Assembly (NCBI RefSeq): GCF_020623625.1
Contig: NC_060203.1
Coordinates: forward strand, 434,001 to 498,000
Reading direction: 5' to 3'
Origin: Saccharomycodes ludwigii
Taxonomy: Eukaryota; Ascomycota; Saccharomycetes; Saccharomycodales; Saccharomycodaceae
DNA length: 64,000 nucleotides
Part shown: one piece after another, positions 35,022 to 46,800 of the stretch
Position numbering within the stretch: the stretch's first letter is position 1
Layout: each line of letters opens with the position of its first letter
Notes under the pieces: generated by a model
Database searches by the model: none
What the model saw: only the letters and a program-made list of their open reading frames with translations
What the model was told of the DNA's origin: nothing
Position numbers and translations under genes: made by a program

Positions 35022-35355
35022 TTGGTTTGTCCTTTTTTTAGCAAAATATTTAAAAAAAAAAAAATATGCTTTTATAAATTGTCATTTTTTGCAATAATAA
35101 ACCTTTTTTTTTTTTTTTTTTCCCGTTTTAGATTGCTAGTTTGTTATTCATTATAGCCCAGTACTTGTTATCTTTGATATTATATATATATATATATATA
35201 TATCAGACTATTAAAGATGTTATAATCTTTGATCTTTTTTTTTTTTTCTTCTTTTACAATCCTTCTGAAAAAATATATGTTTAAATAACACTTTAAAAAA
35301 AAAAAAAAAAAAAAAAAACCTACTGAAAGGTAATCAAACCAATCCAACAACCATC

Positions 35356-36066
35356 ATGAGTACCGCTAACTCTTCTACAACTGATAATACTCAAGACGAT
35401 AAACAATATATCTCGTACAATAACGTACATCAATTGTGTCAGGTTTCTGCCGAACGTATCAAGAAATTTAAACCAGATATTATAATCGCTATTGGAGGTG
35501 GTGGTTTCATTCCAGCCAGAATACTAAGAACTTTTTTAAAAGAACCGGGTATTCCAACAATTAGGATTTTTGCTATTATCTTATCTTTATATGAAGATCT
35601 GAACTCTGTAGGTTCTAACGCCGAACATCTGGGTGTACAAGTTAAAAGAATACAATGGATAGATTATGAGCAATGTAAATTAAGTTTATTGGGTAAAAAA
35701 ATCTTAATAGTTGATGAGGTTGATGATACAAGAACAACTTTATGTTATGCTTTGCAAGAACTAGAAAAAGATGTTCGGGAACAAAGTTTAGAAAAGGGTA
35801 TCAAATATGAGGAAAGCGGCACTAAATTTGGTATTTTCGTTTTACATGACAAGTTAAAACCTAAAAAGGCTGAATTACCTGACTATATATTGAAAGGTGA
35901 AAATAGGTATATTTGTGCTAAACAAGTTCCCAATAAATGGTATGCTTATCCATGGGAATCTACAGACATTGTTTATCATACTAGAATGGCTATGAAGCAA
36001 GGTAACGATGTTTTTTTACCAGAAGGAGAATATGAAAGAGTAAATTCTAAGACTAGCTCTCAATAA
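35356..36066 (+). CDS. HPT1: Hypoxanthine-guanine phosphoribosyltransferase
   Basis: A 236-residue purine salvage enzyme, against about 221 in S. cerevisiae. It converts hypoxanthine or guanine and PRPP to IMP or GMP. The PRPP-binding motif ILIVDEVDDTRTT is at 116-128, and the N-terminal IIAIGGGGFIPARILRTFL (43-61) is the conserved phosphate-contact region. The ending KQGNDVFLPEGEYERVN is also typical. The DEVDDTRTT form, not the bacterial/human DIIDTG form, is characteristic of fungal Hpt1. Neighbours UTP5 and URH1 match YDR399W. Confidence 0.98.
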   Translation: MSTANSSTTDNTQDDKQYISYNNVHQLCQVSAERIKKFKPDIIIAIGGGGFIPARILRTFLKEPGIPTIRIFAIILSLYEDLNSVGSNAEHLGVQVKRIQWIDYEQCKLSLLGKKILIVDEVDDTRTTLCYALQELEKDVREQSLEKGIKYEESGTKFGIFVLHDKLKPKKAELPDYILKGENRYICAKQVPNKWYAYPWESTDIVYHTRMAMKQGNDVFLPEGEYERVNSKTSSQ

Positions 36067-36227
36067 TTTTTTTTCTCGGAATTTCGAATTTCGAATTTCG
36101 GATTTTTTATATTTTTGGTTTAACCGAGCAAAAAAAAAAAAAAAATATATGTATTTTGCAACTCTTCTTAAAAAGAGTGCAAATCTTTTTAAAAGGAGCT
36201 GCAAATTCTCCTATTAAAAACTTAACC

Positions 36228-36286
<59 letters not shown>

Positions 36287-36396
36287 TCTTTTTTTTCTTT
36301 TCTTTTCTTTTATTTTAAATCCTAGTTTCTAAAATTTTTATGACTAAAAGAATTAGTTCGTATGTATATATAAATATATATAAATACTAAACAGAT
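36067..36396. other. Intergenic region HPT1/URH1
   Basis: Contains three GAATTTC units in tandem with 8-bp period (about 36079-36101), an A15 run near 36131 and a 56-bp (TTA)n microsatellite. No gene seen. Confidence 0.6.
36230..36285. repeat. (TTA)n microsatellite upstream of URH1
   Basis: About 18 perfect TTA units end roughly 110 bp before the URH1 start. Confidence 0.94.
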
Positions 36397-37581
36397 ATGA
36401 CCAATTCTTCATTACCTGCTATCCCTATTTGGCTGGACTGTGATCCAGGTCATGATGATGCAGTCGCTATATTAATGGCATGCAAATTACCCCAATTTAA
36501 ATTGGTCGGTATATCTGCATCCTATGGTAACTCCACACCCTTAAACACTTTGAAAAATACAATTTCTATTCTACAAAGCTTGAATGAAAAGATGTGCACC
36601 TATCAAGATATTACCAGTAATGATAATAATACAACCAGTAATAGCGCAATCCCCATTTATAAAGGTGCACAAGAACCACTAGTGAAACAAGACACCGGTG
36701 ATTATACTGATTTTGACTATGAAAAAGATTCATATACGGCTCCTGAAATACATGGTGATTCTGGGCTAGACGGCACCACATTATTACCCAAACCAGATGA
36801 AACTTTTTTAAACAAATTAGTTCCTAGTACTAATTCAACCGCTAACTATTTCGATTTTATAAAAGGTTTAGAAAATGCATTGCTGCAGTATCCTAACGAA
36901 TTAGTTTACGTATCCACCGCTTCCTTGACTTCTCTGGCTACATTCTGTTTAACAAAACCACATTTAAAAAAAAATTTTAAATATATTTCAGCTATGGGCG
37001 GATCCTTTTATAACATTGGCAACAGAAACCCTAAAAATACGGCTGAATTCAATATATATATTGATCCCCACGCTGCTAATTGTATTTTTCAGGATCCTAT
37101 ATTGCAGGGCAAAATATTTTTAGCTCCATTGAATTTGACACATAAAGCAATTGCTACTGAAGAAGTAATGGAAAAAATTAAAGACTACCACGGTACTACA
37201 GTAATCACTAGCAGTAAATCAAATTCCATGGTCAGGAAAATGTTTTATGAATTATTTTTATTTTTCAAAACAACATATAGTAAAGCACAAGGTGCTCAAT
37301 TTATAAAGGGACCACCAGTGCACGACCCATTAACATTAATGCCATTATTGCAATTCATAAATAATGATAAAAAAGTTGATTTTAAATACAAAGTTTTGGA
37401 TATATTTGTTATTGAAGATGAAAAAAATAAAGATTATGGAAGAACATTGGCTGTTAAAGAACACAAGTCTACAGAAATTACTAGTCTTGGCTCCAATATT
37501 TCTAAAGGGATTATAGTTGGTTTTGATATGAATATAGATTATTTTTGGGATAAAGTTCATGAATCATTAGAATTAGCATGA
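36397..37581 (+). CDS. URH1: Uridine/ribonucleoside hydrolase
   Basis: A 394-residue nucleoside hydrolase, longer than S. cerevisiae Urh1 (about 340). The calcium- and ribose-binding signature DCDPGHDDA is at 14-22 after a short N-terminus. IHGDSGLDGTTLLP (about 123-136), FKYISAMGGSFYNIGNRNP and EFNIYIDPHAA are further active-site blocks, and GPPVHDPLTLMPLL supplies the C-terminal catalytic histidine. It cleaves uridine, cytidine and other ribosides, including nicotinamide riboside in yeast, to base and ribose. Extra length is partly an acidic, N-rich insertion between 65 and 120. It follows the purine-salvage gene HPT1 in the same order as on chromosome IV. Confidence 0.96.
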   Translation: MTNSSLPAIPIWLDCDPGHDDAVAILMACKLPQFKLVGISASYGNSTPLNTLKNTISILQSLNEKMCTYQDITSNDNNTTSNSAIPIYKGAQEPLVKQDTGDYTDFDYEKDSYTAPEIHGDSGLDGTTLLPKPDETFLNKLVPSTNSTANYFDFIKGLENALLQYPNELVYVSTASLTSLATFCLTKPHLKKNFKYISAMGGSFYNIGNRNPKNTAEFNIYIDPHAANCIFQDPILQGKIFLAPLNLTHKAIATEEVMEKIKDYHGTTVITSSKSNSMVRKMFYELFLFFKTTYSKAQGAQFIKGPPVHDPLTLMPLLQFINNDKKVDFKYKVLDIFVIEDEKNKDYGRTLAVKEHKSTEITSLGSNISKGIIVGFDMNIDYFWDKVHESLELA

Positions 37582-39346
37582 ATTTTTGTCTGGATATATA
37601 AGCAAAATAGGACACATATTTATTTTACTTTTAATAATTTATTTTAATCATACAGTATATAAATAACCTGTTTTAATTGTGATCAACGAAAACTTTGCTT
37701 ATATTTTCATTTAATTGAAATTATTGTGATAATAAAATCCATAGCTGTTCTCGATGATTACAAACTGGTTATAAAATTATATTGTTTTTATTCACGTGAG
37801 TAATTTCAAACAACGAGAGACTTTACTAATATGAGCATCCGTACCTTTCTATGATAAAATATTTTTTTTTTTTATTGTAATATTTTTATAATTTATATAT
37901 ATATTTTTTTTGTTGTAATTGGCAACAATGACGGGGTGTGCCATGTTTGGTGTCTGTAAAAAAAGCAAAAAAAAAAAAAAAATACATATATATATATATA
38001 TATATTATTAGTACTGTTTAATAAATTGTTTTTAATTTTTGATCTTTTTTTTTTTTTTTTTTGGCTAATAAAAAGTTAATGATTTTTAAATAAAATGGGA
38101 TGATCCTTGGATAAGTACTTATAAGGCTGTATATCTTTTTGAAAGAATGTGTGACTGGATTTAATTTAACTATTTTACTATGTTTGAAAAAAAAAAGAAA
38201 AAAAATTCCTCAATATTAAAATAATACTAACTATTGCTACTTTCATTTAATTAATTAAAAAAAAAAAAAAATTCGAGCCAAATCCTTAATTTTTATGTTA
38301 ATATGTTATTAAACTTATAATATGCTCTGTTGAAGTTGGTTTGTACATGAAATAAATAGTTTTTTTTTTTTTTTTTTTTTTTGTTAACTGTTTAATATCT
38401 TTTTTAATCGTTTTAGTATAAAAATTTTTTTTTAAATTTTCATCACATATATGCTTTGTATTTAATATGTTTCGTGTATATTTCAATATATGTACTATCT
38501 GTCATAAAAATGTGATTAAATATTATTAATACTACACCTTTCAAGCAAGTTTCTGTGTATTTCAACAGAAAAGTTTTCAAAAGTAGCCTTACACTCCCCC
38601 CTTTTTTTTATTTGTTTATTTATTTATTTATTATACTTGGCTTTTTTGTTTACCCTTAAAAGCAGTATAATTAACCTTTTTTTTTTTTACAGTGTTTTTT
38701 TTTTAATTATTTATTTATTTTTATGTAATTTTTATAAAATGTATTGTTTTATATTTTTATATTATACTATTGTCATTTTAGTTACAAAAAATATTTTAAA
38801 GTTAGTCAATAAATTGACCTTTAACTTTAAATCAACCTATTATCGAACGACTTATTAAAAAAATTAAATTAAAAACTCAAAATAATTATAAAAATTAGCT
38901 ACATTGAGAACATTAATAAAAGTAATTTTTAATCCAATATAAATTTTAAAATGTTGCTCTTTTTAATATAATTAAGGTTATAACTCTAATAATACAGTAT
39001 CAAGTTAATATGAATAAATGGCTAATTATCGTGCCATTTTTCAAAAAATGTTAAAATTAATAATAGCATTGTCTCTATATTTAAAACTCAAGCAAATAAT
39101 TTCTTCAAGTAACATACACATATATATATGTATATATAAGTTTGTAAATTTACAAGTTTTTTTTTTTTTTTTTAAAAATTTTCCAATTTAGAGTAGCAAT
39201 TGATAACTAATAATTTATAGTATAGTATTATATATTACTAAAGGCCTTTGATTAACATCTACTTACATACTAAAGAAAACCAAAACTTTACTATTCTTAG
39301 TTTAGAACAAAGAAAGAAACAAAAAAAAACAACGACAACAAAAAAG
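37582..39346. other. 1.8-kb intergenic region URH1/DIT1, DIT2 slot empty
   Basis: In S. cerevisiae the P450 gene DIT2 lies here, divergent from DIT1. No frame longer than about 75 codons exists and none shows the P450 heme-binding loop. Features seen are a CACGTG at 37793-37798, many A/T tracts (for example 38048-38062 and 38361-38382) and (TA)n near 37987-38004. I found no tRNA box and no clear Ndt80 (CRCAAA) cluster. Confidence 0.6.
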
Positions 39347-41116
39347 ATGACCATTAACAATAAAATTGAAACTAGTAATGATTATGGTATCCTGCATGGT
39401 GGTGAAAATTCCAAGGATATGTCAACTTTTTCAAAATTTCTCTGCATATATTCGAGAAATCCAAACACTTTCGAATTATATGAAGCTCGTGATAAACAAA
39501 ATTCAACTTTTGGACCCAATTGGGATGAATTTAAAATGATTTTGCAAAAAAATGTTTTAAAAGCCACAGAATATGAATATGGTGAGGTTTATGAATATAT
39601 CATTCCAGTTTCTGCTTTTGCTGACACTTCTTTTTCTTTAAATGGTAACATTGCTAAATTTATCAGGTTTCCTACTAATAATATTGATTTTGAAATCAAA
39701 GTTAGTGAGTATTGGAAAGCTGGTGAAAGTCAAATTAGAGGTGTTATTACAACTACTGAAAATGAAAATGTCTTTAATGATTGGTTTGTTTTCCATATTT
39801 TAGATCAAGCTAGATTGCATACTAGCGAAACCCCAATGGATCCCACTATAAGTACCAACTATGCTGAGCTATTTACCAGGTTTTTTGAAGAGAATTTGAA
39901 AAACACAGTTGTTCAAGATGAATGGGATTTAGGTGGCAGACAGCATTTCCTTGAACGTGTTGAATATTTCACCAAGAGAATGGCTAAAATTGAATGTATT
40001 TTGCCCGCTTTCCCATGCAAATCTTCTAACACTCAAAAGGTGTATAGTCTATTTCCAGATATGGGTGAGGAATTAGCCTTCAAAAATTTGATTTCCTGTG
40101 TTGAAAAGGTTTCCAAAATATATCCACCAGGTATTAAAATTTGGATTGTTTCTGATGGACATGTTTTTAGTGATTGTATTGGTGTAGATGATGATGTTGT
40201 TGATGAATATACTAGAAAATTGCACAATCTATATAAGACATGTGCTGTACCCGGTATTGATGCCATTGGGTTTTGTGGTTTGAAAGAATTATTTTTTGAA
40301 GGAGATACCAGTTTAAAATTTAATGAGGAGTGGGTAGCTGAAATTACCTTACCACATTATACTGGCTCCAAAATTTGCCAAGGCAGTGAATTGTGTAGAA
40401 AAATCTTGATGAAAGGTTGTGATACTGATGATGGTAGATTAAGAGAACAAATATTAATTCCAGACCATCCAAGATTACATTTATATAGAGGCTTCTCCAA
40501 ATTTATGATTGAGGATTTACGCTTATTATCGCATTTCAAAGGTGCTTCTAATAAAACCTATAAAAAAACGGCTTGCAAAGTTTCTTTTGAAATGATTAAA
40601 AGAAATGATGCTTATTCTAATTTGGTAGATTTGGTTTTCCCTCATCATTTAAGATTGTCTATTCATGCTCATAATAATAGAGGACCAAAATTTGGAATTA
40701 GAATAATATCTTTGGAACAATGTAGACCAATTAAGTCTTTGAATAGTGTTGAAGAGCCTGAATATGAAGATTTATTGCACATTCCCACACCTTGGCACAA
40801 TTGTGTCGTCAAAGTTGATAACAATGATAAATATTATTTAACCAGATCAAGTGTTATTCATGAAGCCATTAGCAAGGGACTATATAAAGGTGAATGGTGC
40901 ATTGAACATTCCACAGGCGGTCACTTTGTTATTAGAAAAGTTGATAATGAGCTTGAAAAGGATGCTGCCATTGTCAAAGTTTCTGACTTAAATATTTCAA
41001 ATGATGATAACAGTATCAGTAGTTTTGAAGATGAACAAAATGAAAAGAAATTACAAGAAAAGGGAGAAGAAGAGGAAGAAGGGGATCTGGTCCTGAATTC
41101 TAGTATTACTGCTTGA
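39347..41116 (+). CDS. DIT1: Dit1, dityrosine precursor synthase of the ascospore wall
   Basis: A 589-residue protein, against about 536 in S. cerevisiae. The start is the ATG at 39347 (MTINNKIETSNDYG); the frame is open for 33 more codons upstream but begins with TTG and is Lys/Thr-rich. The DIT1/PvcA isocyanide-synthase-like domain is evident from KIWIVSDGHVFSDCIGVDD (264-282), GIDAIGFCGLKELFF and LSIHAHNNRGPKFGIRII. An acidic C-terminal tail extends the protein. In S. cerevisiae Dit1 makes formyl-tyrosine-type precursors late in sporulation, and the P450 Dit2 couples them into dityrosine. Here DIT2 is absent from the adjacent slot. Confidence 0.94.
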   Translation: MTINNKIETSNDYGILHGGENSKDMSTFSKFLCIYSRNPNTFELYEARDKQNSTFGPNWDEFKMILQKNVLKATEYEYGEVYEYIIPVSAFADTSFSLNGNIAKFIRFPTNNIDFEIKVSEYWKAGESQIRGVITTTENENVFNDWFVFHILDQARLHTSETPMDPTISTNYAELFTRFFEENLKNTVVQDEWDLGGRQHFLERVEYFTKRMAKIECILPAFPCKSSNTQKVYSLFPDMGEELAFKNLISCVEKVSKIYPPGIKIWIVSDGHVFSDCIGVDDDVVDEYTRKLHNLYKTCAVPGIDAIGFCGLKELFFEGDTSLKFNEEWVAEITLPHYTGSKICQGSELCRKILMKGCDTDDGRLREQILIPDHPRLHLYRGFSKFMIEDLRLLSHFKGASNKTYKKTACKVSFEMIKRNDAYSNLVDLVFPHHLRLSIHAHNNRGPKFGIRIISLEQCRPIKSLNSVEEPEYEDLLHIPTPWHNCVVKVDNNDKYYLTRSSVIHEAISKGLYKGEWCIEHSTGGHFVIRKVDNELEKDAAIVKVSDLNISNDDNSISSFEDEQNEKKLQEKGEEEEEGDLVLNSSITA

Positions 41117-41822
41117 ATTTTTTTTTTTTTTTTTTTTTTTTTACCTTTTTTTCCTTTTGTTTTTTTTTTTAATTATGTTTGGTTTAACTTGACATTTATT
41201 AATCAATGGTTGCTTTGTTCTTTGATCCTTGAAGATATTGTCAAAATTTTTATTTTTTTTAATTGGTTAGTTGTTTTTTTTTTGTTGACAATTTTATTGG
41301 TATTTCTAATTTTAATAATTTCTAGTTCTTTTATATACATTTATCTAATTATTTGTTTTAGTATAATTTATGAAAATTAAAACTATTTGATGCTAGTTAG
41401 CAAAAATACCAAAGTTTTATGAATTATTAAAAGCAAACAATAACTTAGTATAAGAAATATTTACCGCTTTTTTTTTTTTTTTTTCCTTAATTGTTTGAGC
41501 TGATACCTTAATTGTTTGAGCTAATACCTTATAATTGTCATATTTAAACTCATTGAAGTTATGAAAATAAGGTTTTTTTTTTTATAATTTTACAATTGAA
41601 AAAAAAAAAAAAAAAAAAAATGGCATTAATAACATGTATACATATTTCTTTTTGATTCAGAGTTTTCTATGATTCTGATTACATATAAAACCTAAAGCTC
41701 TATTTTTAAGTGATTTTAGTCTTTTCAAGCCCTTCCTTTTAAACCATTAAAATGCAAGTAAGAATGGCAAATGAAATATTGAAACGAATACCATAATTTT
41801 GAAACAATATCATGAAGTTTGA
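41117..41822. other. Convergent intergenic region DIT1/RPB7
   Basis: T tracts (about 41119-41142 and 41468-41484), two 21-bp direct repeats (41485-41526) and an A21 run near 41600. Otherwise unremarkable AT-rich sequence. Confidence 0.55.
41485..41526. repeat. Two tandem 21-bp repeats
   Basis: CCTTAATTGTTTGAGCTGATA and a second copy differing at one base (GATA to AATA) lie head to tail, followed by another CCTTA. Confidence 0.9.
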
Positions 41823-42338
41823 TTAAATAACACCCAAATAATCTTCTTTTATACTACCAATAGCGTAAATAGAATTAACACCACTTCTAGCACCAACAAT
41901 CTTTAATCTTATCCGACTTCCTTTACTAATAATTTGTTCAGAACTTTGATATGACGGTGGATTAGAAGCACTGTTAAAAAATAAATCTTCGGGTATTAAA
42001 TATTTGGAAATGAAAACATTTAATGGACCAACTTCAACTTCAAACCCCAAATCAGTGCAGCTTGATACAATACCATCAACCACTTCACCCTTAAACGGTT
42101 TCCAAACTACAGCTCTATATTTCACTGTGAATTCAGCACTTCCATCCCCTGGCAAAACACGCCCTCTTTCAATTTCAATATTATTACAATCCAATACACA
42201 TAGAATATAACCAAATTTACCTGTGCATGTACCTTCGACATCCTGTAGCAGTTTTGTTCTTAAAAATTGTTTCATTTGTGGACCAAAATATGATGGATGT
42301 AGTGAAATGCTTAATGATAGATCCTTATAGAAAAACAT
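41823..42338 (-). CDS. RPB7: Rpb7, RNA polymerase II stalk subunit
   Basis: A 171-residue protein, the same length as S. cerevisiae Rpb7. The start is the ATG at 42338 ([20 protein letters not shown]), which aligns with the yeast N-terminus; five upstream codons begin with GTG. The N-terminal RNP-like half contains [17 protein letters not shown], and the C-terminal S1/OB half contains [20 protein letters not shown], ending in [12 protein letters not shown]. With Rpb4 it forms the dissociable stalk that closes the clamp, binds emerging RNA and works in initiation and mRNA decay. Confidence 0.99.
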   Translation of the reverse strand: MFFYKDLSLSISLHPSYFGPQMKQFLRTKLLQDVEGTCTGKFGYILCVLDCNNIEIERGRVLPGDGSAEFTVKYRAVVWKPFKGEVVDGIVSSCTDLGFEVEVGPLNVFISKYLIPEDLFFNSASNPPSYQSSEQIISKGSRIRLKIVGARSGVNSIYAIGSIKEDYLGVI

Positions 42339-42836
42339 ATTTTTAAAACACACTGGATGACAATGGCGAGTTTCTTTTTTTTTTTTTAATTGTTTCTTTC
42401 TATTTCTTTAACAACAGGTTTTGCCGTTATTGTATTATATATTATTATGCTATTCCAAATTATTAATAGTAGCCAGATCTTGGAATATCAAATAATAAAT
42501 ATAAAAAGAGACACACATAAAAAAAAAAACAATTCGACAAAAAAAAATTTTTTTTTATTTTTTTTTTTTTATTTATTTATTTTTAGGATCTTTTAGAGTC
42601 CGACAACTGAGTTATACGTTATTGATTCGGAATAAAAGTTGTAGTATAACAAAATGGATAAAGCGCTTTAGACGAAATAAAACATTAAAAGAATTTTAGA
42701 AAAAAAAAAAAAAAAACTTTTTTTTTTATTTTGTTTCCAATAAAACTCATTTTTTCTTTTTTTTTAAGTAACAAACACCTCCAAGCAACTACTCTCTTTT
42801 TATAATCATCCATTCAATACATAGCAAATAGCAATT
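42339..42836. other. Divergent intergenic region RPB7/MRPL23
   Basis: Contains T tracts, an A9T9 block (42539-42556) on the MRPL23 side and an A17 run near 42700. No RNA gene or ORF supported. Confidence 0.55.
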
Positions 42837-43334
42837 ATGTCTCAAAAATTAGGTCACACAGGGTTAGCATTTGCCCGTATTTGGCACCATGTTGATATGT
42901 CTAAAGACAAACGTACTTTGGGTAGATTAGCATCTTCTATTGCAATCACCTTAATGGGCAAACATAAGCCTGTTTATCATCCTACTCAAGATTGTGGCGA
43001 CTATGTGGTTGTTACTAATTGCCAAAATTTACGTATAACGGGTAAAAAGTTTGAACAAAACACTTATTGGTCACATAGCGGTAAGCCGGGCCATTTGAAA
43101 TTAACTCCAATGAATGTCATGGCTGATAACAAAGGTTATGGAGAATTATTGATGAGAGCTGTTAGTGGGATGTTACCCAAGAATAAATTACGTAAAATTA
43201 GATTGGGAAGGTTAAAAGTCTTTGAAGGTAGTGAAAACCCTTATAAACAGAATATCTCTGCATACTTTGATGAGCAACCAAAAATTTTAAAAAAATTAAG
43301 TGATGTTCCAAATATTACGAATGAACAAAAATAA
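42837..43334 (+). CDS. MRPL23: Mitochondrial ribosomal protein uL13m
   Basis: A 165-residue protein of the bacterial L13 family, against about 163 in S. cerevisiae. L13 signatures are [20 protein letters not shown] (49-type block near the N-terminus), [18 protein letters not shown] and [20 protein letters not shown]. It is a structural protein of the large mitoribosomal subunit. The N-terminus [20 protein letters not shown] has little classical presequence character, as in yeast Mrpl23. Placement between RPB7 (chromosome IV-derived) and RPB2 (chromosome XV-derived) is one of the clearest interleaving points. Confidence 0.98.
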   Translation: MSQKLGHTGLAFARIWHHVDMSKDKRTLGRLASSIAITLMGKHKPVYHPTQDCGDYVVVTNCQNLRITGKKFEQNTYWSHSGKPGHLKLTPMNVMADNKGYGELLMRAVSGMLPKNKLRKIRLGRLKVFEGSENPYKQNISAYFDEQPKILKKLSDVPNITNEQK

Positions 43335-43852
43335 AAAAAAAGAAAAAAAAAAGACATATATATTTAATTTATCATGTACATATATATTTGACAATTGCTA
43401 TTTATATAATGCGCAATAATCACTGTTTCTAACTACTAATTTACATGTCGATCAAAAATTTGATTATACAAGCTTTATTTTGTAAAGTAACTACTTATTT
43501 CTTTACAATTATTGGTATATATATATATTAATAAATCATTCAAAATGAAAATTGAGCTTATGAAATAGAATGTATTATACATTTGAATGTTGAACAATAC
43601 CTGTTTTTACCAATAACATAAATAATGTAGACAATAATTTACAAATATTTTCAAATAATATAGATACATATATACAAATATCAATAAAATTACAATTAAA
43701 TACTCTAAAATAGCACGCAATTATAATATATTTGATTTTTTAAAATCAGTAATGGCACTTAAATTGATTTACTTGGTGCGTAATATAAAGATATGAAAAT
43801 AAATTAAATGAAAATACAAAAAAAGGAAAAAAAAAAAAAAAATAGAAAAAAA
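43335..43852. other. Convergent intergenic region MRPL23/RPB2
   Basis: AT-rich 3' flanks with A runs near 43335-43352 and 43829-43842. Nothing else recognised. Confidence 0.55.
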
Positions 43853-46800
43853 CTAAAAATCTCTTGAACGTTCAGTATATAGACGAGGTGTAAGGTTCAT
43901 GGCCATCAACTCTTGGAATAACAATTTGGCAGCGTATGGAATATGAATTTGATATATATCAATCTTATTCTTACAACCACGGCACTCATATTGTTGGTGC
44001 TTCAACTTAGCTACAACAGTCATCAACCCACAAATACCACATATATGTACCCTGAATGCATCTGATGCCTCCATCAACCTTTCTTTCAAAAATGCTGCTG
44101 CACCATGTGCAATCATACAATCACGTTCCATTTCTCCGAATCTCAAACCACCATCTCTACTTCTACCTTCCACCGGCTGTCTTGTTAAAACTTGCACAGG
44201 ACCACGTGCTCTTGCATGAATCTTATCATCGACCATATGTCTCAAACGTTGATAATACGTTGGACCAAAAAATATTTGTGCCATTAACTTCTTACCGGTA
44301 TGACCGTTATACATAACTTCAAAACCACGGGATTGATAACCATGTTCACGTAGTAATCTGGATATACCATCTACAGTAATATCGGTAAATGGAGAAGCAT
44401 CACCCTCGTTACCACTTAATGCAGCAACTTTACTTAATAAACATTCAATTAAATGTGCAACCGTCATACGAGATGGAATGGCATGTGGATTGATAATTAA
44501 ATCGGGAACTATACCTTCTGCCGTAAATGGCATATCTTCTCTGCGATATGTAATACCAATAGTACCCTTTTGACCATGACGAGAGGCAAATTTATCCCCA
44601 ATCTGTGGAACTTTGGTTGTTCTGACACGCACTTTGACAAATTTCAACCCTTCTTGGTTAGTGGTAATTAAAACTTGGTCGATAATACCATTTTCAGTAC
44701 TTCTTAGTGGAGTAGAAGCATCCCTTTTGGTGTGAAATGCGGTTCTTAAACCTAATTCTTCGGTATCTGGTGCTATCGGAGTAGTTTTACCGATAATAAT
44801 ATCGTCACCAGATACTCTAACACCTGGTGACATTAATCCATCATCGTCCAACTTGTCATATGTACCATGTTTCATTCTTAAAGTATTCGTACGATGTGGC
44901 TTTTCAAAAGATTCAGTAATCGACATACCAATTCTTTTTTCTTGGTCCATGTAAGATCTGAAAAATAAAGACCTAAATAAACCTCTATCAATGGATGATT
45001 GATTCATAATCATAGAATCTTCTTGGTTATAACCGGAATAACATGCAATAGCAACAATAGCATTTTGACCTGCGGGCAATTCTCTAAATTTCAAGTATTC
45101 CATGGCACGAGTGGTACCCAATGGTTTCTGTGGATAGTATAAAATATTAGCCATTGTGTCCATACGGAAATTATAATTTGTTAAAAACACACCCATGGCT
45201 TGCTTACCCATAGCCGATTGATAGGTGTTACGAGGAGATTGGTTATGATCTGGAAATGGGATAATAGAAGCAGCAACACCCAAAATCATGGATGGATGAA
45301 TTTCGCAGTGTGTAAAAGTACTAGCATGATAAATATTTTTAATACGTCTGGCCGGATCCAGCTCTTCTTCAAGGTCTGGATTCGCGCTAATTCCTGGATC
45401 CAAATCCTCTCGTTGCATAGCAATTAATATAGTTTCCTCTTCTTCAGCGTCAATGTATTCCACTAATCCGTCGCTAAGTAGTGACGACCACGTATAGTTT
45501 GTTTTTTCGTTATCATCATCCTCATCTTCTTCGTCAAACCCACCTTCAATATCATGATATTCTGTAATCATTAATTTTCTTATATGGCCCTTTCTAACTT
45601 TTAATTCTTTTATGCCTGTGTCCTCATTATCTTCAACAAGGAATAGTGGTCTATAAACTCTGCCCGCGTCGGTGAAAATCTTCAATTCCTTTTCACGAAT
45701 ATCTCTGACAATGGAAACTTCGGGTGTAATATCCCCTCTTCTTCTTAATTTCTTGATAGTATCTACCAACTTGGCTGGATTTCTGTGGATACCATGCCAT
45801 ACACCATTAACAAAAACACGTGTAGCATCTGGTGACTGGTACGGAACATAATCTTCCAAAGGTTCCATACCCCACTCATTCAAAAAGGTAATAATAGGGG
45901 ATGGGTCAGTACCGACAGATATACAGGACATTAAACTTAAATTCTTAACTAACCCACAAGCCTGACCTTCTGGTGTTTCGGCCGGACAAACTAACCCCCA
46001 ATGTGTATTATGCAATTGACGAGGCTTGGCCAACTTACCATCTCTACCAATGGGTGTGTTGGTTCTTCTCAAATGAGATAATGTAGAGGAATATGTATAC
46101 CTATTCAAAACTTGGGAAACACCGGCTCTGGAAGTCATTGCTTTCTTTTGCTCACCCCAATTACCTGTAGCTAAAGCATACTTTAGCCCAGTGGTCAATG
46201 TAGTTGCTTTAACGGCTAGCTTCAAATTAAAATCTTTGGCTTCCTCAACAGAACGCTGCATGAAACGGAAAATATCTCTTGTTAACTTTTTAAATAATGT
46301 TCTGAATAACTGGGCTAGTAACGGGCCAGCCAAATCTAATCTTTTTTTACCGAAATGATCACGATCGTCTTGATCCTTACGATCCAAGGCACACAACAAC
46401 AAACGATTAACCATATAACCTAGGAAAAATGCCTTTCTACCTTCAAAACCTTCCAATTGGGTAATATGTGGCAAAAACTCTTTTTGCAAAATATCTTTGA
46501 CGTATTGAATTCTTTTCTCTTTTTTGATACCAATAGCGGAACCACGACGCCCAATAAAATCTAAAGCGGTTTCACGATCCTGAATAACAAAACCTTCCTC
46601 AACACATGGTTTTAGCATTTCAAACATTTGCCAATCGTTAACGTCATAACAAATATGTTCCAAAATTTCACCATCAGGAACGATACCAAGCGCTCTAAAT
46701 ATAATGACAATGGGAATATCTTGTTTAATGTAAGGTAGTGTTGCTTTGATAGTTCTTGTAGCACTGTCTTCACGACCGTATAATTTAACCTGCAAAGTGG

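Larger units (their letters stand above)
34646..35355. other. Intergenic region UTP5/HPT1
   Basis: Holds a Rap1-type sequence on the minus strand (34949-34960), a TTTCGG-N5-CCGAAA dyad (35005-35021), a T tract near 35105-35121, (TA)n at about 35180-35204 and an A22 run at 35297-35318. Open frames here are not protein-like. Confidence 0.55.

Noticed and set aside
36363-36397. GTATGT...TACTAAACAG just before URH1, resembling a 5'-UTR intron
   Set aside because: It would be only about 35 nt with a few bases between branch point and AG, too short for a yeast intron.
38637-38858. 73-codon hydrophobic open frame in the DIT2 slot
   Set aside because: Phe/Ile/Leu content follows from T-rich DNA; no P450 or other motif.
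41189-41380. 63-codon hydrophobic open frame downstream of DIT1
   Set aside because: Low-complexity, T-rich and lacking any recognisable domain.
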